Source of the DNA: Allobosea thiooxidans
GTDB lineage: Bacteria > Pseudomonadota > Alphaproteobacteria > Rhizobiales > Beijerinckiaceae
Direction of reading: 5' to 3'
DNA length: 64,000 nt
Assembly: GCF_900168195.1 (NCBI RefSeq)
Contig: NZ_FUYX01000002.1
Span: 379,501 to 443,500, forward strand
Shown here piece after piece: positions 50,333 to 59,733 of this stretch (position 1 is the first letter of the stretch; the number at the start of each line of letters is the position of its first letter). The notes below the pieces were generated by a model, which was given only the letters and a program-made list of their open reading frames with translations, did not search any database and was not told the origin of the DNA. A program made the position numbers and the translations under genes.

Positions 50333-51528
50333 CCGAGCAGGCCATCCAGCAGACGTTCGCCGGCAGCTGGCGCGCCGGCCTCCCGCCCTTCCGGATCACG
50401 CGCATCGAGGCCGCGCCGCTTTTCGGCGAAAGCCCGAAGGGCGGCTGGTCCGCCGAGATCCGGCCGGAGGATTCGATCCACGCGCTGATCGCGGTGCACA
50501 CCGACCAGGGCCTGATCGGCCATGGCAGCGTCTTCACCGACGGGCGGCTCGTCCAGGCGGGCCTGAAGGTGCTGGAGCCGCTCTTCCTCGGGGCCGACGC
50601 GCTCTCGCCCGATTTCGTCAGCGAGAAGCTGCACCAGAACACCTTCTGGATGGGGCGCGGCGGCACGCTGACCCATGTGATCAGCGGCATCGACATCGCG
50701 CTCTGGGACATTCTCGGCCAGGCGACGGGACTCAGCGTCGGGCGGCTGCTCGGTGGCCGCTATCGCGAGCGCGTGCAGCCCTATTGTTCGCTCCTGATGG
50801 AGGAGCCCGACGCGATGCGGGATGTGGTCGCGAGCTATCGCGACAAGGGCTTCAGCGCCTTCAAGATCGGCTGGGGGCCGTTCGGTCGGGCGCTCGATGT
50901 GAAGCTCGACGAAGCGATCGTGCGCGCCGCACGCGAAGCCGCGGGCGAGCGCGCGAAGCTTTTCGTCGATGCCGGTGCCAGCGACGCGCTCTGGCCGCAC
51001 GGACTGAAATGGGCCAAGCGCACCGCCGAGATGCTGGCCGATTACGAGGTCGGCTGGTTCGAGGAGCCGGTGCGTCCCGACGCGATCGACGACTATCGCG
51101 AGCTGCGCCGCTCCTCGCCCGTGCCGATCGCCGGCTGCGAGGTTCTGACCCGGCGCCAGAGCTTCATTCCCTGGCTGACCACCGGCGCTGTCGACATCGT
51201 GCAGCCCGACGTGACCAAGGTCGGCGGCATCTCGGAGCAGCGCCGGATCGCCTGGATGGCCTATGATCTCGGCATCCGCTATGTCGGCCATGGCTGGAAC
51301 ACCGCGCTCGGGTTGGCTGCGGACCTTCAGATGGCCTCGGCCTTCCCGGATGCCGATCTCGTCGAGTTCATCGGCGGCAGCCCCTATGTCGACGGCATCC
51401 TGGCGGAGCCTTTCGATCTGGATGGCGAGGGCTGGTTGACGATCCCCGACCGGCCGGGGCTCGGCCTGCGGCTGGATCGGGACAAGGTGGCGCGCTACAC
51501 GCCGGACCCCGACGCCCTGTTCCGCTGA
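50329..51528 (+). CDS. Enolase superfamily enzyme, mandelate racemase-type, second copy
   Basis: A 399-residue MR_MLE protein. The K-strand is AFKIGWGPFGRA, metal ligands are in LFVDAGASD, FEEPVRP and GCEVLTRR, and the active His in VGHGWNT. It is a paralogue of the protein encoded at 42185-43363. The GTG start overlaps the GntR stop (GTGA), so the pair is translationally coupled, which suggests that its substrate is linked to the regulator's effector. Exact reaction unknown. Confidence 0.83.
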   Translation: MTEQAIQQTFAGSWRAGLPPFRITRIEAAPLFGESPKGGWSAEIRPEDSIHALIAVHTDQGLIGHGSVFTDGRLVQAGLKVLEPLFLGADALSPDFVSEKLHQNTFWMGRGGTLTHVISGIDIALWDILGQATGLSVGRLLGGRYRERVQPYCSLLMEEPDAMRDVVASYRDKGFSAFKIGWGPFGRALDVKLDEAIVRAAREAAGERAKLFVDAGASDALWPHGLKWAKRTAEMLADYEVGWFEEPVRPDAIDDYRELRRSSPVPIAGCEVLTRRQSFIPWLTTGAVDIVQPDVTKVGGISEQRRIAWMAYDLGIRYVGHGWNTALGLAADLQMASAFPDADLVEFIGGSPYVDGILAEPFDLDGEGWLTIPDRPGLGLRLDRDKVARYTPDPDALFR

Positions 51529-51578
51529 TCGGTTTTCCCCGAGCCGGGCGGCCGAAAGAAGAGCAAGCTGCGCCGGCG

Positions 51579-52247
51579 CTAATCCGGCAGGCGCGAGACC
51601 ACGCCGACGATCGGGCGCAGATGCTGCTCCAGGATGGCGAGCGCCTTCTCCTCGTCCCATGCGGCGAGCGCCGCGATCAGGGCGTGGTGCTCCCGGCTGA
51701 TCCGCACGATCCGGGTCGGGTCGGTGTTGATCGCAGTCATCGCCACGCGCTGCTGGCGGGCGCCCAGCGACTGGTAGAGCTCCGACAGCACGACATTGCC
51801 GACCGCGGCGACCATGACGAAATGGAACCGGCGATTCAGCTCGACCCGGTTGAAGTAATCGCCCTGCGGCAGATGCTCGAGCTCGTCGAGGACGGCGTGC
51901 ATCTCGGCCGGCAGCGGAATCTCCTCCCTGCAGATGCGGCTGATCGCATGACCCTCGATCATGCGCCGCGCCTCGTAGAGATCGAGCAGCTCCTGGGCGG
52001 TGACCTGCCGGACAAGGGCGCCACGGCGCGGCAGAAGATCGATGAAGCGCTCGGCCTCGAGCCGGTGGAAGGCCTCGCGCACCGGCGTCCGCGAGACGCC
52101 GAGCGCCGAGGAGATCTCCTCCTCCTCGATGAAGGAGCCGCCCGGAAAGCGGCCGCGCAGGATCTGCTCGCGCACATAGAGATAGACCCGCTCGCGGGTC
52201 GGCTTGCCGCGCGAGGCCGCCGTTTCGTCTTGTTCTAACACGGTCAT
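51579..52247 (-). CDS. GntR family regulator, FCD subfamily, second
   Basis: A 222-residue protein. Winged helix at about residues 15-85 (GGSFIEEEEISSALGVSRTPVREAFHRLEAERF), then an FCD domain with the metal-binding type helices (YEARRMIEGHAI, RRFHFVMV). It diverges from the second peptide-type transporter operon. A GTATAC-containing site in the gap (52313-52320) resembles the core of the operator at 49521-49546. It probably represses the downstream transport genes. Confidence 0.85.
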   Translation of the reverse strand: MTVLEQDETAASRGKPTRERVYLYVREQILRGRFPGGSFIEEEEISSALGVSRTPVREAFHRLEAERFIDLLPRRGALVRQVTAQELLDLYEARRMIEGHAISRICREEIPLPAEMHAVLDELEHLPQGDYFNRVELNRRFHFVMVAAVGNVVLSELYQSLGARQQRVAMTAINTDPTRIVRISREHHALIAALAAWDEEKALAILEQHLRPIVGVVSRLPD

Positions 52248-52557
52248 GGACAGCCTCGCCCCCACCGGTCTCCTATAGGGCAGGATGAGAGTAGACAGCA
52301 AAAAATCCGCCACGTATACACGATGCATCAAGAGCGATGCCGTGCGCGCCCTGCGCCGAAGCCTCGCCGGGGAACCACATGACCGTGCTGCCTCTTTCGA
52401 CGCCGCCACACCGGGTACCGGGCCGACGCCCGGGGCACCTCCGGATGGCTGGCGCGGTCATTGCTTGCGCCCCTTCCGTCCCGCACTGTCCCCCGATCGC
52501 CCGGAGCGAGCGGGGATAGGCGCCAGGGGCCAGGACTCAGCAGCAGAGGATCAGCCG
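52248..52557. promoter_or_regulatory. 310-base divergent gap before the second peptide transporter
   Basis: CGTATACA at 52313-52320, an AAAAAA run at 52301-52306 and a TATAGGG-like spot near 52273 lie in the first 80 bases, where the promoters probably are. The remaining about 230 bases before the ATG at 52558 are GC-rich and contain no gene or structure I recognise. Confidence 0.45.
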
Positions 52558-54090
52558 ATGACCATTTCTCGTCGTTCCGTCCTTGGTGCCGGCCTAGCCG
52601 CTCCGCTCCTGAGCTCGCCCCTGCTGATCGGCCCCGCACGGGCTCAGCGCTCCGCCGGCATCCTGCGCTACGGGCTGTCCGCCTTCCCGCCCAATTTGCA
52701 GCCCTGGGTCTCGACCGGCGCGTCCGCCGGCACGGTGAAGATGCTGACCAACCGCAGCCTCGTCTCCTACGACCCCAAGGGAGAGCTGCGCGGCGAACTC
52801 GCCGAATCCTGGTCGCGCGATGCCGATGGCGCCTGGGTCTTCAAGCTGCGCAAGGGCTGCGTCTTCCATAACGGCGAGCCGGTCACCGCCGATGACGTGA
52901 AGTGGTCGATCGAGCAGATCGCCGGAGAGAAGTCGACCGCCTATATGCGGGCGCAGTTCCAGCTGATCGAGCGGGTCGAGATCCCCGACCCGCAGACGGT
53001 CCGCCTCGTCACCAAGGGGCCGCAGGCGACGTTGCCGAGCTGGTTCGGCAACTACAACACCTTCATCATCTGGCGGAAATCGAGCCCGAACGAGCCGATC
53101 GGCGCCGGCCCCTTCCGCCTCGTCGGCCAGGAACGCGGCACCTCGCTGGAGCTCGCCGCCTTCGACAAGTTCTACAAGCCGGGCATCCCGAAGCTCAAAG
53201 GCATCAAGTTCATCGTCTATGCCGACGAGAACCTGCGCAACGCCGCGCTGATGTCCGGCGATGTCGACATGATCGAATACGTTCCCTGGCAGTCGATGGC
53301 GGCGGTGGAGGCCGATCCGCGGCTCAAGCTCGACACCCAGGAAGGGCCGTTCATGGACGTGCTGTTCAACGGCACGAAGCCGCCCTTCAACGACCCGCGC
53401 GTACGCCGGGCCGTCGCCCATGCGGTGAAGCGCGAGGACATTGTCAAGGTCGCCTTCTTCGGGCGCGGCAAGCCGCTCGAGGGCCTGCCCATCGTCGAGG
53501 GTACGCCCTGGTACGACAAGGAGCTGGCGCATGGCTGGAACTATGATCCGGCCCGGGCCAAGGCGCTGCTTGCGGAGGCCGGCTTCGCCAACGGCTTCCA
53601 GACGACGCTGCTCGCCACGGCGCAGTTCGGCATGCACAAGGACACCGCCGAGATCGTCCAGCAATACCTCGCCGCCATCGGCATCCAGGCCGAGCTGCAG
53701 CTGCCGGACTGGTCGACGCGGGTGAGCCGCGGCTCGCGCGGGCAGTACGACATCGCCATCCACGGCGTCTCCTCCGACAACAACGACCCGGATGGGCTGA
53801 CCGTGGTGCTCGACACGACGCTGTCGCCCTCGCATGGCCGCTCGTTCAAGGTCGATGCGCCCCGCACCATCGCGGCGCTGGCCAAGGGGCGGGCCGAGTT
53901 CGACCAGGCCAAGCGCGTCGAGATCTACAAGGAGATGCAGCGCGCCGCGCTGGAGGAGGTGCCGCTCGTCGGCCTCGCCTGGCGCCAGCAGGGCTACGGC
54001 ATGGACAAGAGCGTGCAAGGCTTCACGAACCTGCCGGGCGCGCTCACGAACTCCTCCGGCAACATGCTCGAGGAGACCTCTTTCGGATGA
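52558..54090 (+). CDS. ABC substrate-binding protein (peptide family), second
   Basis: A 510-residue SBP_bac_5 protein with a Tat-type signal (MTISRRSVLGAGLAAPLL, ending RAQ). It has the KLRKGCVFHNGEPVTADDVKWSIEQI block and the ESWSRDADGAWVF strand. It overlaps the permease gene by 4 bases. Tat export is unusual for this family but seen in alphaproteobacteria. The ligand may be a peptide, opine or nickel complex; it cannot be decided. Confidence 0.85.
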   Translation: MTISRRSVLGAGLAAPLLSSPLLIGPARAQRSAGILRYGLSAFPPNLQPWVSTGASAGTVKMLTNRSLVSYDPKGELRGELAESWSRDADGAWVFKLRKGCVFHNGEPVTADDVKWSIEQIAGEKSTAYMRAQFQLIERVEIPDPQTVRLVTKGPQATLPSWFGNYNTFIIWRKSSPNEPIGAGPFRLVGQERGTSLELAAFDKFYKPGIPKLKGIKFIVYADENLRNAALMSGDVDMIEYVPWQSMAAVEADPRLKLDTQEGPFMDVLFNGTKPPFNDPRVRRAVAHAVKREDIVKVAFFGRGKPLEGLPIVEGTPWYDKELAHGWNYDPARAKALLAEAGFANGFQTTLLATAQFGMHKDTAEIVQQYLAAIGIQAELQLPDWSTRVSRGSRGQYDIAIHGVSSDNNDPDGLTVVLDTTLSPSHGRSFKVDAPRTIAALAKGRAEFDQAKRVEIYKEMQRAALEEVPLVGLAWRQQGYGMDKSVQGFTNLPGALTNSSGNMLEETSFG

Positions 54091-55043
54091 GTGCGGCCTG
54101 GCTGACGCGTCGCATCCTGCTGACGCTACTGATGGCCTGGGTCGTGGCGACGATCGTCTTCCTGGCGCTGCACATGGTGCCGGGCGACCCGGCCGAACTG
54201 CTGCTATCGACGGCCGGCGTCGTGCCCGACCCGGCTTCCGTCGCCGAGCTTCGCGAGAAGCTCGGTCTCGACCGGCCGCTGCTGGCCCAGTACGGCCAGT
54301 TCCTGCTCGGGCTGACGCGCGGTGATCTCGGCAATTCGCTGGTCGACGACTATCCGGTGATCCAGGAGATCGGGCTCAGGCTGCCGCGCACGCTCGAGCT
54401 CATCCTGGCCGGAACGCTGATCGCCCTCGTCGTCGGGGTGCCTTCCGGGGTCTATGCCGCGGTCCATCGCGGCGGTGCCTTCGACCGTGCCGCGTCCTGG
54501 ATCACGGCGCTGCTTTTGGCCGTGCCGGTCTTCGTTATCGGCACGCTGCTCGTGCTGCTGCTGGCGCAGACGCTCCGGCTGATGCCGGCCGGTGGCTATG
54601 CCCCCTTCGCGCAGGACCCGGGGCAGCATCTCAAGCTCCTGACGTTGCCGGCGGTCGCGATCGCCAAGGGACTCTCGGCCGTGCTCTTCCGGATGACGCG
54701 GGCGGCGACGCTCGACGCGCTCGCCCATGACTATGTCCGCACCGCGCGGGCCAAGGGGCTCTCGCCGCGGCGCGTGCTCGTCGTGCATGTGCTGCGCAAC
54801 GCGCTGAACCCGGTCGTCACCGTGCTCGGCCTGCAGATGGGCACGCTGCTCGGCGGCACGGTCCTGGTCGAATACGTCTTCAACTGGCCGGGCCTGTCGA
54901 CACCGCTCCTGCGCGCCGTCGAGGGGCGCGACTATCCGATGGTAGTCGGCATCATCCTGACGATCTCGGTGCTCTTCCTGCTGATCAACCTCCTCGTCGA
55001 GATGCTGCATGCGGCGATCGACCCGCGGGTCCAGGCGGCATGA
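54087..55043 (+). CDS. Peptide-type ABC permease (DppB-like), second
   Basis: A 318-residue permease with the DppB patterns AWLTRRILLTLLMAWVVATIVFLALHMVPGDPAELLLS, EAA loop LAHDYVRTARAKGLSPRRVLVVHVLRNALNPVVTV, and the C-terminal LINLLVEMLHAAIDPRVQ. Its ATG overlaps the binding-protein stop, and its stop overlaps the DppC-like gene. Confidence 0.88.
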   Translation: MSAAWLTRRILLTLLMAWVVATIVFLALHMVPGDPAELLLSTAGVVPDPASVAELREKLGLDRPLLAQYGQFLLGLTRGDLGNSLVDDYPVIQEIGLRLPRTLELILAGTLIALVVGVPSGVYAAVHRGGAFDRAASWITALLLAVPVFVIGTLLVLLLAQTLRLMPAGGYAPFAQDPGQHLKLLTLPAVAIAKGLSAVLFRMTRAATLDALAHDYVRTARAKGLSPRRVLVVHVLRNALNPVVTVLGLQMGTLLGGTVLVEYVFNWPGLSTPLLRAVEGRDYPMVVGIILTISVLFLLINLLVEMLHAAIDPRVQAA

Positions 55044-55858
55044 GGCGGCGCGGTTTCGGAAAACTGGCGCTGCCGGGCGCCTGTGTCGTGCTGATCCTGC
55101 TGATCGCGCTCGCGGCCCCGCTGCTGCCGCTGCCCGACCCGATCCGGCAGGATGTCGCGAACCGGCTCGCAGGCCCGACGACCGGCTCCTGGCTGGGGCG
55201 GGACGAGTTCGGGCGCGACGTGCTCTCGCGGCTGGTCTGGGGCGCGCGTACCAGCCTCTCCGTTGCCTTCGCCTCGGCGCTGGCGGCGGGACTGGTCGGT
55301 ATCACACTCGGGCTGATCGGCGGCTGGGCGCGGAGCTGGGGCGCGTTCCTCACCGTGCGCAGCGTCGAGATCATCATGTGCTTCCCGCCGATCCTGCTCG
55401 CGCTGCTGGTGGTGACTCTGCTCGGCCCCGGCGCTGCGACGCTGATCCTGGTGCTGTCGGTGCTTTATTTGCCGGGCTTCGCGCGGGTGACCTATGCCGA
55501 GGTGCTGGCCGTCAAGGGCCGCGACTATGTCGAGGCGACGCGGGCGCTCGGTGCCAGGCCGGCGCATCTGCTGTTCCGGACCGTGCTGCCCAATATCGCC
55601 GGGCCGCTGCTCGTGCAGTTCTCGCTCGCGGTCGCGGCGGCGGTGGTGATCGAGAGCGGTCTGTCCTTCCTGGGGTTGGGCGTGGTGCCGCCGGCGCCCT
55701 CCTGGGGGCTGATGATCCGTGGCGCGCGCTCGACCATGGAGCAGGCCCCGCTCCTGCTGCTCTGGCCCTGCGCCGTGCTGACCCTGACCATCCTCGCGAT
55801 GAACCTGCTCTGCGATGCCCTGCGCGACATCCTCGACCCGCGCACGGGCGAGCGCTGA
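55040..55858 (+). CDS. Peptide-type ABC permease (DppC-like), second
   Basis: A 272-residue permease. It has SWLGRDEFGRDVLSRLVWGARTSL, the EAA loop YVEATRALGARPAHLLFRTVLPNIAGPLL and C-terminal NLLCDALRDILDPR. The gene is immediately followed, after 29 bases, by a creatininase-family gene, not by dppD/dppF ATPases. The ATPase must be encoded elsewhere, or be shared. Confidence 0.87.
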   Translation: MRRRGFGKLALPGACVVLILLIALAAPLLPLPDPIRQDVANRLAGPTTGSWLGRDEFGRDVLSRLVWGARTSLSVAFASALAAGLVGITLGLIGGWARSWGAFLTVRSVEIIMCFPPILLALLVVTLLGPGAATLILVLSVLYLPGFARVTYAEVLAVKGRDYVEATRALGARPAHLLFRTVLPNIAGPLLVQFSLAVAAAVVIESGLSFLGLGVVPPAPSWGLMIRGARSTMEQAPLLLLWPCAVLTLTILAMNLLCDALRDILDPRTGER

Positions 55859-55887
55859 AGACGAACCGAACAAGGAAGGACCCTGCC

Positions 55888-56712
55888 ATGGCCGCCAAGA
55901 CCGAACCCCTCGTCCATATGGGCACCATCACCGGCGGCGAGGCGCGCGAGCTGCTCAAATCAAACCCGGTCATCCTGCTGCCGATGGGCAGCCATGAGGA
56001 CCAGGGCCCGCACGCCCCGATGGGCGACTATCTGCTCGCCGAGAAGATCGCCGAGCTCGCCGCGCTGCAGGCGAGCAAGGCCGGGGTGCGCACGCTGGTC
56101 GCGCCCGTGCTGCCCTATGGCGGCGCCGACTGGTTCGGCCCGATGATCGGCGGCATCGCGATCTCGCAGGGGACGCTGACGGCGGTGATCGCCGAGATGG
56201 TCGATTCCCTGCATCGCAACGGGCTGACCCGGCTCATCGTCATCAACGGGCATGGCGGTAATGTCGGGCCGATCGCGGAGGTAGCGCGCGAGATCTACCA
56301 GCGCGAGGGCATCGTCCTGCCGAGCCTCTATCTTTGGCGGATCGCCTACGGGCTGCTGCCCGGGCTCGTCGGGGCGGAGATGTCGGCCAAGGTCTCTGGC
56401 CATGGCGCCGACCCGCTGACCAGCCTCGGCATGCATCTCTTCCCCGAGCTGATGCGGCCCGATTTCATCCCGGCCGGCAAGCCGCTGAAGCGCGATCCCG
56501 TCCTCGACCTGCCCTTCACCGGACTCGGCACGGCGAGCTTCGAGGGCGCCGAGGTCGGGGTGCCGCATGAATATGACGAGGTCTATCATGCGGGCGTCGG
56601 CAAGGGCGATCCGACGCTCTGCTCGCCCGAGACGGGGGCCAAGGTGGCGGACAAGCTGAGCGACATCGTCGCCCGCTTCGTCGCCCATTTCGCGGCCAAG
56701 ATCCCGGCCTGA
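55888..56712 (+). CDS. Creatininase family amidohydrolase
   Basis: A 274-residue protein. Metal-ligand blocks are PMGSHEDQGPHAPMGDYLLA (Glu, His and Asp), LPYGGADWFG and INGHGGNVGPI. The family hydrolyses small cyclic amides (creatinine) or works on formamide intermediates. It would act in the cytoplasm on a compound taken up by the neighbouring transporters. AAGGAAGGA precedes the ATG. True creatinine specificity cannot be claimed. Confidence 0.85.
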   Translation: MAAKTEPLVHMGTITGGEARELLKSNPVILLPMGSHEDQGPHAPMGDYLLAEKIAELAALQASKAGVRTLVAPVLPYGGADWFGPMIGGIAISQGTLTAVIAEMVDSLHRNGLTRLIVINGHGGNVGPIAEVAREIYQREGIVLPSLYLWRIAYGLLPGLVGAEMSAKVSGHGADPLTSLGMHLFPELMRPDFIPAGKPLKRDPVLDLPFTGLGTASFEGAEVGVPHEYDEVYHAGVGKGDPTLCSPETGAKVADKLSDIVARFVAHFAAKIPA

Positions 56713-56778
56713 GGCCGGCCGCTTCATCGCCTTGGGAGCTTGCCGCCTCGAGGGGCGGCGCCACAGCAGGAGGTTTCG

Positions 56779-57834
56779 ATGCTCACCCGCCGTCTCGTCG
56801 TACAGACCGGTCTCGCCACGATCGCGATGCCCGCCGTGCTCAGGGCGCAGACCCTGTCCGGCCAGATCACGCTGATGTCCTATGCCGGCATCTTCCAGGA
56901 CAACTATACGAAGGCGGTGATCGAGCCGTTCCAGCAGGCGCATCCGGGCGTGAAGGTGAACTTCGTGCCCGGCGGCTCCTCGGCCCAGATGGTCGGCAGC
57001 GTTCGGGCGCAGAAGGCCGACCCGCAGACCGATGTGGTGATCATGGACGTCACCACCTCGAGCATCGGCAATGCGGAGGGGCTGTTCGAGAAGCTGATGC
57101 CGGCCGAGTTTCCGGTCCTGAACGAGCTCCTGCCGGAGGCGCGCGCCGCCGGCGGCGAGTTCGGCCCGGCCGTGACCTTCGACCATCTCGTCATCGTCCA
57201 GGACTCGTCGCTCAAGCCCCAGCTCGCCAAGCTGGCCGATCTCTGGCGGCCGGACCTCAAGGGTGGGATCGCGCTCGCCGCCCCGCCGAACATCCAGGGC
57301 CTGGCGCTGACGGCGATGACCGAGAAGATGGAGGGCGGCGACTATCGCAAGTCGATCGACGCAGCGATGAAGAAGCTCAAGGAGCTGGCGCCGGGCGTGA
57401 CCACCTTCGATCCCAATCCGGACGGCTATTCGCTGATCCTCAACGGCGTCGCCAAGGTCGCGACCGGCTGGAACGCGCGGGCGCAGCTCTATTCCGACCA
57501 GACCGGCGGCAAGATCAACGCGCTGCTGCCGCCGGAAGGTTCGGTCTTCCAGATCAACACGATCAACCTCACCGCCGGCTCGAAGAACCGCGCCGCGGCG
57601 GCGGCCTTCGTCGCCCATGCGCTGTCGCAAGGCGCGCAGAAGGCCTTCACCGAGCGGATGTTCTATGCGCCCACCAATGGCAAGGCCGAGATCGAGGCCA
57701 AGGCGCTGGCGCGCACCGCGGCCTCGCCGGAGAACCGCGCCCGCATGATCCCGGTCGACTGGAACGAGATCCTCAAGATGCGCGACCAGTGGAACAACCG
57801 CTGGCGGCGCGAGGTCATCGCGGCGGGACGCTGA
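56779..57834 (+). CDS. PotD/iron-type ABC substrate-binding protein
   Basis: A 351-residue SBP_bac_8-type protein with a Tat-like signal (MLTRRLVVQTGLATIAMPAVLRAQ) and GQITLMSYAGIFQDNYTKAVIEPFQQAHPGVKVNF. It is encoded with an ATPase and two permeases of the spermidine/putrescine or aminoethylphosphonate class. CAGGAGGTTT gives a strong ribosome site at 56779. Ligand unknown. Confidence 0.85.
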   Translation: MLTRRLVVQTGLATIAMPAVLRAQTLSGQITLMSYAGIFQDNYTKAVIEPFQQAHPGVKVNFVPGGSSAQMVGSVRAQKADPQTDVVIMDVTTSSIGNAEGLFEKLMPAEFPVLNELLPEARAAGGEFGPAVTFDHLVIVQDSSLKPQLAKLADLWRPDLKGGIALAAPPNIQGLALTAMTEKMEGGDYRKSIDAAMKKLKELAPGVTTFDPNPDGYSLILNGVAKVATGWNARAQLYSDQTGGKINALLPPEGSVFQINTINLTAGSKNRAAAAAFVAHALSQGAQKAFTERMFYAPTNGKAEIEAKALARTAASPENRARMIPVDWNEILKMRDQWNNRWRREVIAAGR

Positions 57835-57844
57835 GCGGCTGGCG

Positions 57845-58894
57845 ATGAGCTATCTGGAACTGAGCGGGCTGCAGAAGCGCTACGGCAACTCCGTCGCGGT
57901 CGACGACGTCTCGCTGGCGGTGGAGCAGGGCGAATCCGTCGCGCTGCTCGGCCCCTCCGGCTGCGGCAAGACGACGACCTTGCGCATGCTCGCCGGGCTG
58001 ATCGAACCGAACCGCGGCACAATGACGCTCGACGGCAGCGAGATCACGCAGCTGCCGGCGCACAAGCGCAATATGGGCTACGTCTTCCAGTCCTATGCGC
58101 TGTTTCCGCATCTCTCGGTGGCGCGCAACATCGCTTTCGGGCTGGAGGAACGCGGCGTCGGCCGTGCCGAGATCGCCAAGCGGGTCGAAGAGGCGCTGGC
58201 GCTGGTCCGACTCGCCGGCATGGAGCAGCGCCGCCCGAAGGAATTGTCGGGCGGCCAGCAGCAGCGCGTCGCGCTGGCGCGGGCGCTGGTGATCCAGCCC
58301 TCCGTGCTGCTGCTCGACGAATCCCTGTCCAATCTCGACGCCAAGCTGCGCGACGCGATGCGCCACGAGATCCGCTCGATCCAGCGGTCGCTCGGCATCA
58401 CCACGCTGCTCGTCACGCATGACCAGGTCGAGGCGCTGACGATGTGCGACCGCATCGCGGTGATGCATCGCGGACGCATCGCCCAGATCGGCAGCGCCGA
58501 GGACATCTATGAGCGGCCGGCGACGCGCTTCGTCGCCGAGTTCGTCGGGCGGGCCAACGTGCTGCCGATCCAACGCGATGCCCAGGGCCGCGCTGCCGTC
58601 TGGGGGCAGGCCGTGCCGGTGGAAGCCGCGGCGAATGCCGATCTCTTCGTCCGGCCGCAGCGCATGCGGATCGTGCCGGCGTCCGAGCCGACCGGCGACG
58701 GGATGGCGCGGCTGACCGGGCGAGTGCTGCGCAGCGTCTTCGTCGGCGACCATGTCGAGGTGCTGGTCGAGGGGGCCGGCGGGCAGCTCACCGTCGAGAT
58801 GCCCTCCGGCATGGCGGCCCCGACCGAGGGCGGCGAGGTCGCGGTCGTCTGGCCGCGGGCCGAGAGCCGCGTCTTCGCGCGCGAGGCGCCATGA
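57845..58894 (+). CDS. ABC transporter ATP-binding protein (PotA-like)
   Basis: A 349-residue ATPase. Walker A GPSGCGKTTT is near residue 38, signature LSGGQQQRVALARAL near 135, Walker B LLLDESLSNLD and switch VTHDQVEAL follow, and a C-terminal TOBE domain occupies about residues 240-345. It is the only ATPase gene in this 22-kb region. It lies 10 bases after the binding-protein gene and overlaps the next by 4. Confidence 0.9.
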   Translation: MSYLELSGLQKRYGNSVAVDDVSLAVEQGESVALLGPSGCGKTTTLRMLAGLIEPNRGTMTLDGSEITQLPAHKRNMGYVFQSYALFPHLSVARNIAFGLEERGVGRAEIAKRVEEALALVRLAGMEQRRPKELSGGQQQRVALARALVIQPSVLLLDESLSNLDAKLRDAMRHEIRSIQRSLGITTLLVTHDQVEALTMCDRIAVMHRGRIAQIGSAEDIYERPATRFVAEFVGRANVLPIQRDAQGRAAVWGQAVPVEAAANADLFVRPQRMRIVPASEPTGDGMARLTGRVLRSVFVGDHVEVLVEGAGGQLTVEMPSGMAAPTEGGEVAVVWPRAESRVFAREAP

Positions 58895-59733
58895 CCGCTT
58901 CGCGCCGCCTGCCGCTGCTGCTCGTTCCGGCGACGCTGTTCCTGTTCGTCGTCTATGTCTGGCCGTCGCTGGGGCTGTTCCGCAACGCCTTCAACGAGGT
59001 CGGCCCGACCGGCGCGATGGTCGAGGCCTGGTCGCTGGAGACCTGGCGCGCGACGCTGCATGACAGCTTCACCATCGAGCTGACGCTGAACTCGCTCTGG
59101 CTTTCGAGCATGGCGACGCTGATCGCGCTGTGCATGGCCTATCCGGTCTCGCTCTTCCTGTTCCGCACCGATTCCCGCTTTCGCGGCCTGCTCGCGGTCG
59201 TCGCGATCATGCCGATGCTGGTGTCCGGCGTGGTGCGCGTCTTCGGCTGGCTCGCCATCCTCGGCGATCGCGGACTGGTGAACACGACTCTCCAGTCCCT
59301 CGGGCTGATCACGGCGCCGCTGAGGCTCGTCTTCAACTGGACCGGCGTCACCATCGGCCTGGCCGAGAGCATCATGCCCTATATGATCCTGGCGCTGCTC
59401 GCCGGCTTCGGCCGGCTCGACCGCACGCTCGAGGAGGCGGCCCGCTCGCTCGGCGCCTCGCCCTGGCGGACCTTCTGGCGGGTCACCCTGCCGCTCAGCC
59501 TGCCGGCCATCGCGCTCGCCGCGGGGCTCGGCTTCGTGCTGTCGATGTCGGCCTACATCACACCCAAGCTGCTCGGCGGCGGGCGCGTCTTCGTGCTGGC
59601 GACGGAGATCTTCGAGCAGGCCACCACCAACACCAACTGGCCGGTCGCGTCCGTGCTGGCGATCTATACGCTCCTCCTGTTGCTGGCGCTGCTCGCACTG
59701 TCGAACCTGCTCGCCCGGAGGCTGCAGCGATGA
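58891..59733 (+). CDS. ABC permease (PotB-like)
   Basis: A 280-residue permease with six helices. The EAA loop ARSLGASPWRTFWRVTLPLSLPAIALAAGLGF is typical of PotB. The N-terminal LPLLLVPATLFLFVVYVWPSLGLFRNAFNE also fits. It overlaps both flanking genes by 4 bases (ATGA). Confidence 0.9.
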   Translation: MTASRRLPLLLVPATLFLFVVYVWPSLGLFRNAFNEVGPTGAMVEAWSLETWRATLHDSFTIELTLNSLWLSSMATLIALCMAYPVSLFLFRTDSRFRGLLAVVAIMPMLVSGVVRVFGWLAILGDRGLVNTTLQSLGLITAPLRLVFNWTGVTIGLAESIMPYMILALLAGFGRLDRTLEEAARSLGASPWRTFWRVTLPLSLPAIALAAGLGFVLSMSAYITPKLLGGGRVFVLATEIFEQATTNTNWPVASVLAIYTLLLLLALLALSNLLARRLQR

